Below, one piece after another: positions 8,330 through 17,330 of a stretch of DNA of 64,000 bases. Position 1 is the stretch's first letter, and every line of letters starts with the position of its first letter. The notes under the pieces are model-generated. The model did no database searches, was not told where the DNA came from, and saw only the letters and a list, made by a program, of their open reading frames with translations. The stretch is taken from positions 27,391 through 91,390 of the forward strand of contig DLGT01000058.1 of NCBI GenBank assembly GCA_002482845.1. The letters are read 5' to 3'. The translations under genes and the position numbers were made by a program. This DNA comes from Saprospiraceae bacterium UBA7687 (GTDB lineage: Bacteria > Bacteroidota > Bacteroidia > Chitinophagales > Saprospiraceae).

Positions 8330-8806
8330 TTATGGTATTAATATTTTAGCTAATTGTTGTTTGATGCGGAATAATTTTACGGCAATGTGGTTTGTAGAAA
8401 TACCTATGATTTCAGCTGTTTCAGCATTTTCGTACCCATCGAGATGCAGAGAAATGATGGCTCTATCTATTTCCGACAATTGTTTTATACCCAACCGCAA
8501 TCCATCAGCATCTTCGTTTTGTTCAGCTAGATTCTTGATAGAGGGCGAAACAATTTCAAGCAAACCTGTATATTTCAATATAGGTTTTTTGCGTTGTTGG
8601 GTAAGTATGGTGTTTAGACAAATACGGTACAGCCATGTGCTGAATTTTGCTTCTTGCCTATAACTTGGATAGGCTTTCCACGTCTGTAACAAGATCTCTT
8701 GATATAAATCTTTTTTATATTCAGCATCTTCGGCATACAGACCTACAAGCTTGTAAATAATGCCTTGATTTTCTTTTATTTGTCGCAAAAACTCTGTTTC
8801 GTTCAC
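8330..8806 (-). CDS. ECF-type RNA polymerase sigma factor
   Basis: 158 residues, the usual length for a group IV sigma-70 factor. Region 2 is seen in DLYQEILLQTWKAYPSYRQ and FSTWLYRICLNTILTQQRKK. Region 4 is seen in LSEIDRAIISLHLDGYENAE followed by TAEIIGISTNHIAVKLFRIK, a helix-turn-helix. It would direct polymerase to a small regulon, perhaps for envelope stress. It lies between a TraB-family gene (3 bp upstream) and a four-TM protein gene (2 bp downstream), all on the minus strand, so the three form one operon. Confidence 0.9.
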   Translation of the reverse strand: MNETEFLRQIKENQGIIYKLVGLYAEDAEYKKDLYQEILLQTWKAYPSYRQEAKFSTWLYRICLNTILTQQRKKPILKYTGLLEIVSPSIKNLAEQNEDADGLRLGIKQLSEIDRAIISLHLDGYENAETAEIIGISTNHIAVKLFRIKQQLAKILIP

Positions 8807-8809
8807 AAG

Positions 8810-9745
8810 TTATAATTTTATAGGTGTGACATGGTATCCTTGCTGTTTTAACTGAGCTATCAATCCATTAGGTCCACCTAAATGCAATGCGCCTACAGCT
8901 ATGAATTGAGTTTCCTTTTCCATGAGTTTAGGTAGTACCTTCATCCACTTATCATTTCTTGTTTTCAATAAAAAGTCAGATTGTCCTACAGCTTCTGAGA
9001 GTTTTTCATACACAGTATATATCTTCTCCATATCATTGTCAAACCAACTTTTCAGCAGTTCATCACCCATTTCAATCATGAATGCTTTATTTCTCAAAAA
9101 GTAGATCAATTGTTCCGCTTGTTCTTGCTCAGACATTTGGTTAAATATGATGTCCATCTGCTCATCTATGGTTTCTAAAGCAGTGACATTTTTGGCATTC
9201 GTTTTACCAAATTCTGCAAAATAAGCATCAAGTGCTTGACCTTTAAATTGTTGTAAGACAACATTATTATTCATTAGATGTACCACAGATAAAGTTAATA
9301 CAACGTTGATGGGTTTTAATTGGTTGAATACGGTCAAGTCAACACCCAAGGTACTCGTTAGTTCAGCATTCAAACTATCTGTCAATTGTTTGGTAAGGAA
9401 GTCAGTGATTAATTTGTTTTGCATCATACCCATAACTTGCACACGCTGCATGTCTTCCGGGTCTAGGATTGTTTCTACAACTACACCCTTAGCATTTGCC
9501 AAAGCCTTTTTTACATAAGGGAGCTCTGACAAATAGCTGTCTTTTATGAGATGGTAGGTACCGAATAAATAGCTAGTATCCTTGACATTTGGTTTTGTTA
9601 CTGCATAAAAAATACCAGGATTGGTTTGTTGGCTTATACTTTCCAAGGAACATAAAAGCACAATAGTCCCTACTTTCAATATAGAACTAATGTAAAGTTT
9701 AAAAACGTTAAGTGGATAACGATTATTGATAATAAAGAAATTCAT
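8810..9745 (-). CDS. TraB/GumN family protein
   Basis: 311 residues with an N-terminal signal (VGTIVLLCSLESISQ). Family motifs are visible at both ends: SYLFGTYHLI near the start of the mature protein and FIAVGALHLGGPNGLIAQL near the C-terminus, with the conserved Glu of VVVETILD between. Members are related to the metalloprotease-like Tiki/TraB fold; bacterial functions are mostly unknown. It heads the operon with the ECF sigma factor and is likely periplasmic. The signal starts about 20 residues in, so the true start could be slightly downstream, though no other ATG is available there. Confidence 0.85.
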   Translation of the reverse strand: MNFFIINNRYPLNVFKLYISSILKVGTIVLLCSLESISQQTNPGIFYAVTKPNVKDTSYLFGTYHLIKDSYLSELPYVKKALANAKGVVVETILDPEDMQRVQVMGMMQNKLITDFLTKQLTDSLNAELTSTLGVDLTVFNQLKPINVVLTLSVVHLMNNNVVLQQFKGQALDAYFAEFGKTNAKNVTALETIDEQMDIIFNQMSEQEQAEQLIYFLRNKAFMIEMGDELLKSWFDNDMEKIYTVYEKLSEAVGQSDFLLKTRNDKWMKVLPKLMEKETQFIAVGALHLGGPNGLIAQLKQQGYHVTPIKL

Positions 9746-9776
9746 GTTTTTGATTTTTAAAGATTAAAAAATGTAT

Positions 9777-9786
9777 TGTCCGGACA
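9777..9786. promoter_or_regulatory. Perfect palindrome TGTCCGGACA in the divergent region
   Basis: A 10-bp perfect palindrome, GC-rich in an AT-rich spacer, lies 32 bp upstream of the TraB start and 116 bp upstream of the beta-barrel gene. It could be an operator for the divergent pair. Confidence 0.35.
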
Positions 9787-9874
9787 TTATTTAATCTATA
9801 AGTATCAAGTTGGTTGGGAAAATTACAAACAATTAATAATTTTCTAATAAAAGTATATCTTTCAATAATATTTA

Positions 9875-9882
9875 TAGCTTTG
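9875..9882 (+). promoter_or_regulatory. Bacteroidota -7 element TAGCTTTG
   Basis: It matches TAnnTTTG and lies 20 bp before ATG 9902. No good -33 TTTG is seen. Confidence 0.5.
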
Positions 9883-9901
9883 TGCAAGAAAATTAAAAGT
9901 T

Positions 9902-10552
9902 ATGAAAATGAAGAATATTTTATTTCTCCTATGTTTAATGGCTTCTTGTATTGGATATGCTCAATCAAAGATTAAGGTTGGACTTAAAATGAATCTCGGT
10001 CTTTATGGAATGACAAATGGAGCACAACAATTAGGTGTAGACACGTACTTTAATATTGGACTAACATCACATATATTCCTAACAGAAGATAAAAAATTTT
10101 CCTTAGGTGTTGATTTTTTATATAATTATTCTTCATTTGGAACTGGAACATATCTTGATCTTTACGGATCTGCCGATTTTACTATGAAAAACTCATTAAT
10201 ACCACTGAAGGCTAATTTTCATTTTAAGAAATGGACCTTATCTGCAGGTCTTATACATTCATTTGTTTTAAAAGCAAAATTTCATAGTAATGAATACTAT
10301 GTCGAAGATGGCGAAATAAATCGTTTCAATGGTGAAGATCGCAGATTGGCATTTTTAAATAAAAGATATGATCTGCAAGGAACCTTTGGCGGGCATTATG
10401 CAGTGAGTAGCAAGGTCAGCCTTGGTGTTGAGACGACATTTTATTTTGCACAAAATGATTTTTATTATAGACAATATTATACCTATTTATTTGATGTTCA
10501 GAATTTTAACCATAATTCCATTTCTTTGGCAGTTTCATATTTTATGAACTGA
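9902..10552 (+). CDS. Outer-membrane beta-barrel protein
   Basis: 216 residues. A signal peptide (NILFLLCLMASCIGYAQ) is followed by alternating amphipathic strands rich in Gly, Tyr and Phe (KIKVGLKMNLGLYGM, FSLGVDFLYNYSSFG, KVSLGVETTFYFA), ending NSISLAVSYFM with a near-terminal aromatic as in beta-barrels. This is the general PorT-like/OMP_b-brl type common in Bacteroidota. The start could also be the Met three codons in. It is monocistronic and divergent from the TraB operon. The cysteine in the signal could suggest a lipobox, but the A-Q cleavage site fits better. Confidence 0.75.
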   Translation: MKMKNILFLLCLMASCIGYAQSKIKVGLKMNLGLYGMTNGAQQLGVDTYFNIGLTSHIFLTEDKKFSLGVDFLYNYSSFGTGTYLDLYGSADFTMKNSLIPLKANFHFKKWTLSAGLIHSFVLKAKFHSNEYYVEDGEINRFNGEDRRLAFLNKRYDLQGTFGGHYAVSSKVSLGVETTFYFAQNDFYYRQYYTYLFDVQNFNHNSISLAVSYFMN

Positions 10553-10579
10553 CATAATAAATAAATCTTTAATTTTTTT

Positions 10580-10630
10580 TTACCTATCTTTGAGCACTAA
10601 ATTTAATATTTATTGTACTTTAAGTTGCTC
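10580..10630 (+). repeat. Flanking direct repeat, left copy (duplicated promoter and start region)
   Basis: These 51 bp align to 11520-11571 with about 44 identities and a few one-base gaps. They contain TATCTTTG (10585-10592, a -7 element) and a TTG start followed by codons for MYFKLLFVP and a stop, mirroring the MFTKLLQ start of the flippase gene at 11554. Confidence 0.8.
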
Positions 10631-11519
10631 TTTGTCCCGTAAATTGCACTTCATTTTTTTTGTCATGTTCATTCTTTGCAATTCGCAATATTCATTCTTT
10701 CAATTGGAATAACTGTATTAGCTAATCCAATACCATGCTAGTTTTTCAAAAAAAGAATGCTTAAATAAATGTGTAAAACAGCCCATCATTATCATATGAA
10801 CTCATGAATGTGGGTAGAAATAAACTATTATATTCAGATGATCGCTTAAATGTGACATCTAAATAGCCAAGATATGAATACGAAGGGCTGAAAATGGCCC
10901 AAAAAAGGTCATAATATGGGTATCCATCGCGGAAACACTTGTCTAGCGAAAATATTGGGGTTTCCAAACTGGAAATAGGCAAAATAATTGTAAAATGGGG
11001 GTTTCCGCGCTGGAAATAGGCATTATAATCGTAAAATTGGGGTTTCCGCGCTGGATACTATCATTTTACATGTATTATTGGGGTTTCTGCGCTGAACACC
11101 CTTGTCATAGAAACATTATGAGTAGTTCCGCGCCGGACTCTATTTCCAAAGAATATTTTATAGTCTGCTCGACTAGATTACCCTTTTCCAACAAATATGA
11201 TTTGGCACTCCAAAATGGAACCTTATAAAATTCTTGTTTAAAGGTAGTTTTCTTACCTTGTCCTTATATGATAACATAAAATCATGGTATTTGTCGTTTA
11301 AATATGCTTTATAAAAAATAAATATTGTATTAATAACTAGTATTAGATGCAGTTTTAGCATAAATGTCATGCTAAAAGCTTGTTTAAAGCATATGATAAT
11401 TTGGTAGGAATGTTGCACTTAATCTATTACTTGGAGTTGTTCGATAGAATTGTATCAACTATGGGCCGTATGGATGTAATGCATACGTAAGTTTTACAAA
11501 CATAAAACTTTAGGATTGT
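10631..11519. other. ORF-free island between ~51-bp direct repeats
   Basis: This 889-bp stretch sits between the two direct repeats and carries no credible gene; short frames at 10761-10982, 10995-11228 and 11173-11418 run across the tandem array and have no family features. Contents: TTCATTCTTT twice near 10668-10700, the 41-bp array, and a hairpin with TTTTAGCAT/ATGCTAAAA arms at 11353-11377. The left repeat offers a promoter that would transcribe it. It may be a non-coding inserted element or a transcribed structured RNA; no integrase is seen. Confidence 0.55.
10957..11243 (+). repeat. Degenerate 41-bp tandem repeat array, about seven units
   Basis: GGGG-box starts fall at 10957, 10998, 11039 and 11080, exactly 41 bp apart. 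The fifth unit keeps register (TTCCGCGCCGGA near 11126), the sixth is weak, and a seventh near 11202 again reads TCCAAAATGGAA. The best units begin GGGGTTTCCGCGCTGGAAAT, an inverted repeat TTTCC-N5-GGAAA. The remaining 24 bases vary. Weaker matches extend left to about 10888. 41 is not a multiple of 3, so this is not a coding repeat. Confidence 0.85.
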
Positions 11520-11571
11520 TTACCTATCTTTGGGCCACTAAATTTAAGATTTATTGTTCACTAAGTTGCTC
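11520..11571 (+). repeat. Flanking direct repeat, right copy, with active promoter and start
   Basis: Partner of 10580-10630. It holds the -7 element TATCTTTG (11525-11532) and, 22 bp later, the TTG start of the flippase gene. Confidence 0.8.
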
Positions 11572-12879
11572 CAACTGTATCATAAAAAAGCATCTGATCC
11601 CATATTTGCTTTTCAGTACTTTCTTGCTGTAAGATTTGTAGTGAGTCTATTGGTAAGTATTATTATGGTAAAAAGTGCATTACCTGCAGATCAACTTGGT
11701 TATTATGAAGTCATCATCTTTGTAGTGACATCGGTAAGCTTTTTTTGGTCGATAGGTATGAAAAATGCACTACTTTCTTATTATCCAAGTATGCCTGAAA
11801 TTGATAAGCCTGTATTGTTGGCTACTGTTTTTTGGATTTTGACTGGATTTAGTTTTTTTGTAAGTGTATTGTTTTTCATTTTAGATGGATATTTGGTTCA
11901 GCTGTTTACAAGTTTTGATTTTGTTCCTGCCATGGATTATGGCGCTGTGTATCTTTTTGTGTCGGTACCTTTAGTATTGATAGAAAATGTCCTTTATCTT
12001 CGTGGTGATGCTCGATCTCTTATGAAATATAGCCATTGGAGTCATACGGTTATGTTGTTTTTTGTTGGATTAGCGGCCATTTGGTCAGCTGAATTGCCTT
12101 CGTTTTTTATAGCAATGATTTTGTGGTCGTTCATTAGATGGGTGTACTTTCTAGTCGTTGTTTTTCATGGTAAATGGTTACTATGGAGTCGCAAATTAGC
12201 CACAGCATTTACTGTCTTTTCATTACCCATCATATTTAATGTGTTTTTAGGTAGTTTGATGGATATGATTGATGGACTTTTTGTGATGCATTATTTTGAC
12301 GAAGCTTTTTTCCCTATTTTTCGGTATGGGGCTAGGGAAATGCCTTTTTCTACTTTATTATTCAGTTCACTGTCGGCGGCTATGATACCTTTGCTTATCA
12401 AAAATGGCATGTCATCTCAAGAAGTTAAAGTGAGGGTTACTCGACTGATGCATTTTGTATTTCCAGTGGCTATTTTATTGATGTTGTTGAGCCCTTTGAT
12501 TTTCCCTATGGTGTACAATACTGAGTTTAAACAGTCTGCCTTTATATTTAATATATATTTATTGATTTTGACCAGTAGAGTTTTACTTCCACAAGCGTAT
12601 AATTTTGCACTTCATCAACATAAAGTAATCGTTTGGACTTCGATTTTAGAAATCATTGTCAATGTTTTGCTATCATTTTGGTGGGTACAATATTGGGGCG
12701 TTTACGGGCTTGCCATGGCTACAGTGGTAGCTTATTTTATTCAGAAAATACTTTTAGTTCTATATAATTCACGAATTAATCATATACCATTACGACAGTA
12801 TCTACCCATAAAATGGTATGTAATCTATGTTTCAGTCATGGTAGTGGCTTTCTTAATTTCTAATTTTATTTACCAATGA
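11554..12879 (+). CDS. Polysaccharide flippase-like (MATE/MOP superfamily) membrane protein
   Basis: 441 residues with about 12 transmembrane segments and no signal peptide, in the style of Wzx/RfbX oligosaccharide exporters (QYFLAVRFVVSLLVSIIMVK at the start, and the tract LPADQLGYYEVIIFVVTSVS). It would flip lipid-linked oligosaccharides or a related lipid across the inner membrane. The start is TTG 11554, the only good start behind the -7 element, giving MFTKLLQLYHKK. It overlaps prmC by 4 bp (ATGA), so the two are coupled. No glycosyltransferases are nearby, so its substrate is unknown. Confidence 0.8.
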   Translation: MFTKLLQLYHKKASDPIFAFQYFLAVRFVVSLLVSIIMVKSALPADQLGYYEVIIFVVTSVSFFWSIGMKNALLSYYPSMPEIDKPVLLATVFWILTGFSFFVSVLFFILDGYLVQLFTSFDFVPAMDYGAVYLFVSVPLVLIENVLYLRGDARSLMKYSHWSHTVMLFFVGLAAIWSAELPSFFIAMILWSFIRWVYFLVVVFHGKWLLWSRKLATAFTVFSLPIIFNVFLGSLMDMIDGLFVMHYFDEAFFPIFRYGAREMPFSTLLFSSLSAAMIPLLIKNGMSSQEVKVRVTRLMHFVFPVAILLMLLSPLIFPMVYNTEFKQSAFIFNIYLLILTSRVLLPQAYNFALHQHKVIVWTSILEIIVNVLLSFWWVQYWGVYGLAMATVVAYFIQKILLVLYNSRINHIPLRQYLPIKWYVIYVSVMVVAFLISNFIYQ

Positions 12880-13712
12880 CATTCCGAGAAGCATATACAA
12901 AGTTAGCTGCCGATTTAGGTCATATCTACGATGACCGTGAAGGGTCGATTATTGCAAGATATCTTTTAGAAGATGTTTTTGGCGTATCTTTTTGGTCAGA
13001 AGAATTGCTTCATGAAGGGCAAATTGATCAACTTGCTGTAATGACTGATAGACTTAAGACTCATGAACCTTGGCAATATGTAGGTGGAATGGCGGACTTC
13101 TTTGGATTAAAATTTAAGGTGACCAAAGATGTATTAATACCACGTCCTGAGACAGAAGAGTTAGTACATTATGCATTGCCCATTATTAGGAATCATAAAT
13201 TAAAGAGTTTGCTAGATATAGGGACAGGTTCGGGTATTATACCTATCACGATGTCATTAAAAGTGGACATTGAAAAGACATTTGCCATAGATATTAGTGA
13301 CGCAGCCATCAAAGTAGCTAGAGAAAATAATCAATTACATCATACTGATGTAAACTTCTTGCAAGTAGATTTTCTAGATAAGACTTCTTGGTCATCGTTG
13401 CCCAAAGTAGATATGATCATATCTAATCCACCATACATTACAGCTAGCGAAAAAAGCCAAATGCATCCCAATGTACTTGATCACGAACCACATATGGCGC
13501 TATTTGTAAATCAAGACGCGATGGAATTTTACCAAGCAATTGCAGAATTTACGCTAGCATATCAAGCTTCAGGTTGTGTAGTTTTAATGGAAATCAATGA
13601 AAACTATGGAAAAGAAGTTGTCGATATTTTTTCGGAAGGTCATTTTTGTGATGTAGCATTGATAAAAGATTTACAAGGAAAAGATAGGATCGTTATGGCC
13701 AGGAAAAAGTGA
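12876..13712 (+). CDS. prmC: Release factor glutamine methyltransferase
   Basis: 278 residues. PrmC (HemK) methylates the Gln of the GGQ motif in peptide release factors RF1 and RF2. The N-terminal helical domain (about residues 1-75) is followed by the SAM-binding fold: DVLIPRPETEELVH, the SAM motif LLDIGTGSGIIPI, and the catalytic NPPY at residues 184-187. Length is normal. It starts by ATGA overlap with the flippase gene. It is cytoplasmic and a core translation function. The overlap with a flippase is an unusual neighbourhood but is probably only an operon of convenience. Confidence 0.95.
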   Translation: MTFREAYTKLAADLGHIYDDREGSIIARYLLEDVFGVSFWSEELLHEGQIDQLAVMTDRLKTHEPWQYVGGMADFFGLKFKVTKDVLIPRPETEELVHYALPIIRNHKLKSLLDIGTGSGIIPITMSLKVDIEKTFAIDISDAAIKVARENNQLHHTDVNFLQVDFLDKTSWSSLPKVDMIISNPPYITASEKSQMHPNVLDHEPHMALFVNQDAMEFYQAIAEFTLAYQASGCVVLMEINENYGKEVVDIFSEGHFCDVALIKDLQGKDRIVMARKK

Positions 13713-13877
13713 ATATCTAATTAGAGAAGTTTGTCGTCCGTCCTTAAAAAATAAACTTTAATCTAAAAATAATGATTTTTCATAATCAAATTTTGATTTC
13801 AAACGTTAACAGACATTGAAACAAATTATTTATTGGTGAAAAGCAATAAATATTATTAAAAATTTAAAAAGGGGTTG

Positions 13878-16217
13878 ATGAAGCATGTTGTTTTACTACT
13901 ATTTTGTTTACTGAGTAGTGCACTGTTTGCACAAAACAAATATACCATAAGTGGCTATGTCAAGGACAAAACATCTGGCGAGACATTAATCGGCGCTAAT
14001 ATTGTAAATTTAGACAATCCTTCCTTGGGTGCATCCACGAATAGTTATGGTTTTTATTCGCTTACAATGGTGGAGGGCACATATAGAATTGCTGTCACTT
14101 ATTTAGGATTTGAAGATCAATTTTTTGAGATTAAACTGGATAAAAATACAAGCCTTAACGTGGATCTTGGCGAAGGTGTCATCATAGACGAAGTGGTTAT
14201 TTCTGCTGAGAAAGATGATAGAAGAAAAAATGTCGAAAGCACTCAAATGGGTACAGTAGAGTTGCCTGTGGAAAATATTAAAAAGTTGCCAGCCATATTT
14301 GGTGAAGTTGATATCCTTAAAGCTATCCAGTTGCTGCCAGGTGTCCTGTCTTCCGGCGAAGGTACTTCAGGTTTTTATGTTCGTGGTGGCGGACCTGACC
14401 AAAATCTAGTCCTCCTAGATGAAGCTGTAGTTTACAATTCAGGTCACATGTTAGGCTTTTTCTCTGTATTTAATGCAGATGCTATCAAAAATACCACACT
14501 TATCAAAGGTGGTATGCCAGCAAATTATGGTGGTAGACTTTCCTCAGTGCTTGATATACAAATGAAGGAAGGTAATAATAAAAAGTTTGAAGTAGAAGGT
14601 GGTATTGGACTGATATCTTCTCGACTTACTGTCCAAGGGCCTGTCGTAAAAGACAAAAGCTCATTTATTATTTCTGGTAGACGTACGTACATTTTAGATT
14701 TGGCACAACCAGCATTAAAAGGCTCGGATTTTGAAGGTACCAATTATTACTTTTATGATTTGAATACCAAATGGAATTACAAGTTTTCTGATCGGAATAG
14801 ATTGTTTTTTAGTGGGTATTTTGGAAATGATGTCTTAAAATTCAGGCAGCCAGGCAGGGATTTTACGTTTGATTTACCTTATGGTAATAAAACAGCAACT
14901 TTGAGATGGAATCACTTATTTAGCGAAAAGATGTTTATGAATGTTTCTGCCATTTACAATGATTACCAATTTAAGTTTAATGGTGGACAAGAAGAATTTG
15001 TATTTCAAGTTTTTTCTGGTATCAAAGATTGGAATCTTAAGGTGGATTTTGAAAATTATCCCAATACCAATCATGTTTTGAAATATGGTATCAATTACAC
15101 TTACCATACTTTGACGCCTAATACCGCTAGTGCATCCAATGGCGATGTAAATTTTAGCACTGAATTTTTACCTAAATATGCAAATGAAAGTGCCATTTAT
15201 TTTCTTGATGACATGAAGTTATCTGACAAGTGGGCTTTAAATTCTGGCCTTAGACTCAGCCTTTTCCAGCAAGTGGGACCATACACATCGAAAATTACTA
15301 ATGAAGAGTTCGGCACTTTCGAGACAGCTAAAGCTTATACAGGTTTTGAACCAAGAATTGGACTTAATTATAAAGCTAATAATAACTTTAGTATCAAATC
15401 AGGCATCACATTTACCACACAGTATCTACATTTAGTCAGCAATTCGTCTAGCACCTTGCCAGCCGATGTTTGGGTGCCAAGTACTGAAGTTGTAAAGCCA
15501 CAACGAGGTATTCAATATGCATTGGGCGTCTTCAAGAATTTGGAAAACGATACATACGAGACATCGATTGAAGTATATTATAAAGACTTGAAAAATCAAA
15601 TAGATTATGCAGATAATTATGTCAATGACATCACCAAAGAAGTAGAAGATGCATTTGTTTTTGGAAAAGGTAGAGCCTATGGTGCCGAGTTTTTTCTCAA
15701 AAAAGCAAAAGGAAGACTGAATGGATGGATAGGTTATACGCTTTCCAGAACCGAAAGATCTTTTGATGATATAGAAGATGGAAGGTGGTATCCTGCAGTA
15801 TATGACCGAACACATGATCTTTCGGTTGTTGCAAATTATAAACTGAGTAAAAAATGGGATGTTGGTGCTGTATTTATTTACGGAAGTGGTAAACTATTTA
15901 CGCCTGTGAGAGGCTTTTTCTTTGTAGAGCAAAATGTTAATCTTTTTTATGGACCTAGGAATAGTGCTAGATTGGATGCTTACCATAGGTTAGATTTATC
16001 TGCTACCTATACACCTAATCCTGATAGTAAAAAAAGTTATTCTGGCAGTTGGACATTTGCAGTCTACAATTCATATAACAGAAAGAATCCTTTCTTTATT
16101 AATTTTGACACCGAAACTGATTTTCAAACTGGTTCGAGTACCATAACAGGTTCAAAAATTACCATTTTCCCTATTATACCTAGTATTACTTACAATTTTA
16201 AATGGAATCAAAAATGA
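13878..16217 (+). CDS. TonB-dependent outer-membrane receptor with carboxypeptidase-like N-terminal domain
   Basis: 779 residues from ATG 13878 (a TTG one codon earlier is less likely). A signal peptide ending SSALFAQ is followed by a carboxypeptidase-D-regulatory-like domain (YTISGYVKDKTSGETLIGAN), a plug domain (LLPGVLSSGEGTSGFYVRGG, NLVLLDEAVVYN) and a 22-strand-type barrel ending ITYNFKW. It is shorter than SusC-type proteins. It overlaps a DUF4249 lipoprotein gene, a pairing frequent in Bacteroidota and proposed for uptake of metal complexes, peptides or other ligands; the substrate is not visible here. Confidence 0.92.
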   Translation: MKHVVLLLFCLLSSALFAQNKYTISGYVKDKTSGETLIGANIVNLDNPSLGASTNSYGFYSLTMVEGTYRIAVTYLGFEDQFFEIKLDKNTSLNVDLGEGVIIDEVVISAEKDDRRKNVESTQMGTVELPVENIKKLPAIFGEVDILKAIQLLPGVLSSGEGTSGFYVRGGGPDQNLVLLDEAVVYNSGHMLGFFSVFNADAIKNTTLIKGGMPANYGGRLSSVLDIQMKEGNNKKFEVEGGIGLISSRLTVQGPVVKDKSSFIISGRRTYILDLAQPALKGSDFEGTNYYFYDLNTKWNYKFSDRNRLFFSGYFGNDVLKFRQPGRDFTFDLPYGNKTATLRWNHLFSEKMFMNVSAIYNDYQFKFNGGQEEFVFQVFSGIKDWNLKVDFENYPNTNHVLKYGINYTYHTLTPNTASASNGDVNFSTEFLPKYANESAIYFLDDMKLSDKWALNSGLRLSLFQQVGPYTSKITNEEFGTFETAKAYTGFEPRIGLNYKANNNFSIKSGITFTTQYLHLVSNSSSTLPADVWVPSTEVVKPQRGIQYALGVFKNLENDTYETSIEVYYKDLKNQIDYADNYVNDITKEVEDAFVFGKGRAYGAEFFLKKAKGRLNGWIGYTLSRTERSFDDIEDGRWYPAVYDRTHDLSVVANYKLSKKWDVGAVFIYGSGKLFTPVRGFFFVEQNVNLFYGPRNSARLDAYHRLDLSATYTPNPDSKKSYSGSWTFAVYNSYNRKNPFFINFDTETDFQTGSSTITGSKITIFPIIPSITYNFKWNQK

Positions 16218-17164
16218 TGATATCAAAATATATTAATCCAAAGTATTTAGTTGCTTTACTTTTATCCCTAAGCTTACTTTCTTGCGAAGAAGAATATATC
16301 CCTGATACTAATTTGCAAGAGCAAGAAGTAGTTGTAGAAGGATATGTAGAAGTCGGAAGCAATAGTAATCCTACGTTTGTGATTTTGACAAAAAGTATTC
16401 CATTTATATCGACCATCGAGCCAGATAAGTTCACAGAGTTGTTTCTTCGTGGCGCTACTGTTACGGTCAATGATGGAGATAAAACAGTTACTTTTACTGA
16501 ACTATGTTTGAGTGATATTCCAGAAGAATTAAAAGCCCAAGTGTATGAAGTATTAGGATATACACCGGATAGCAGTGCTGTTGATATTTGTTTATACGTA
16601 GATCTTTTAGGACAATTGACCAAAGATTATGGCAGAAGATATGACTTAAAAGTCTTGATTGATGGTAAAGAAATCACAGCGACTACAACAGTTCCTTCGT
16701 TTGTACCCTTAGATAGTCTTAAATGGGACGATACACCAGGTGAACCATCTGATACTTTGGCGCAACTACTAGTAACGATAAACGATCCTGCTGGCGTTGC
16801 AAATTTCTACAGATACCAGACAGCAACGGAAGGAAGTGGTTTTATAGCTCCATTTACATCTAGCATAGATGGGGAGATTTTTGATGGTAAAAAATTTGAT
16901 ATACCATTACAGAAAGCGGAAAGAAGAGGTGGTGATTTCGATCCTGATTCTTTTGGACTATATCTTAGGGGAGATACTGTTACGATCAAGTGGAGTACTA
17001 TAGATAAAGCACATTTTGATTTTTGGAATACTAGAGATTTTAGTGCAAATAGCGGCGGGCCTTTTTCATCTTACACACGTATTGCAAGCAATGTCAAAGG
17101 AGGCTTAGGCATTTGGGGAGGATATGCTACGGAGCAGTACAAAGAAGTAGTTCCTTTCAGATAG
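16214..17164 (+). CDS. DUF4249 family lipoprotein, partner of the TonB receptor
   Basis: 316 residues from ATG 16214, which overlaps the receptor stop (ATGATGA); an ATG at 16202 is the alternative. The lipobox LSLLSCEEE puts the lipidated Cys at 24. The beta-rich body begins QEQEVVVEGYVEVGSN and contains TVTVNDGDKTV and KADYGRRY-like segments (read here as KDYGRRYDLKV), typical of DUF4249. Such lipoproteins sit behind TonB receptors the way SusD sits behind SusC, so a surface ligand-binding lid is a reasonable inference. The function has not been assigned from sequence. Confidence 0.85.
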   Translation: MMISKYINPKYLVALLLSLSLLSCEEEYIPDTNLQEQEVVVEGYVEVGSNSNPTFVILTKSIPFISTIEPDKFTELFLRGATVTVNDGDKTVTFTELCLSDIPEELKAQVYEVLGYTPDSSAVDICLYVDLLGQLTKDYGRRYDLKVLIDGKEITATTTVPSFVPLDSLKWDDTPGEPSDTLAQLLVTINDPAGVANFYRYQTATEGSGFIAPFTSSIDGEIFDGKKFDIPLQKAERRGGDFDPDSFGLYLRGDTVTIKWSTIDKAHFDFWNTRDFSANSGGPFSSYTRIASNVKGGLGIWGGYATEQYKEVVPFR

Positions 17165-17330
17165 GCTGTTAAAAGTATTTATTTATGACATAATGTAATG
17201 TATTGGTCACTATGAGCTTTAAGCTGTGGTATATTAGGGATTGTTAATTTTAAGGGCAAAGTTGTTGAAATAAAAAAAATGGATTAACTTGGCGTCGTAA
17301 TGACATTAAGTCCATATTAAATCAATCATT

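Noticed and set aside
10761..11228. Two short frames (10761-10982 minus, 10995-11228 plus) as genes
   Set aside because: They run across a tandem repeat whose period is not a multiple of 3, overlap nothing conserved and show no family features.
10957..11243. CRISPR array
   Set aside because: The conserved part is only about 20 bp, the remaining 24 bp are partly alike between units, copies are degenerate, and no cas gene is in the window.
13878..17164. SusC/SusD-type pair
   Set aside because: The receptor is shorter (779 residues) and lacks the SusC signature, and the partner is a DUF4249 lipoprotein, not SusD.
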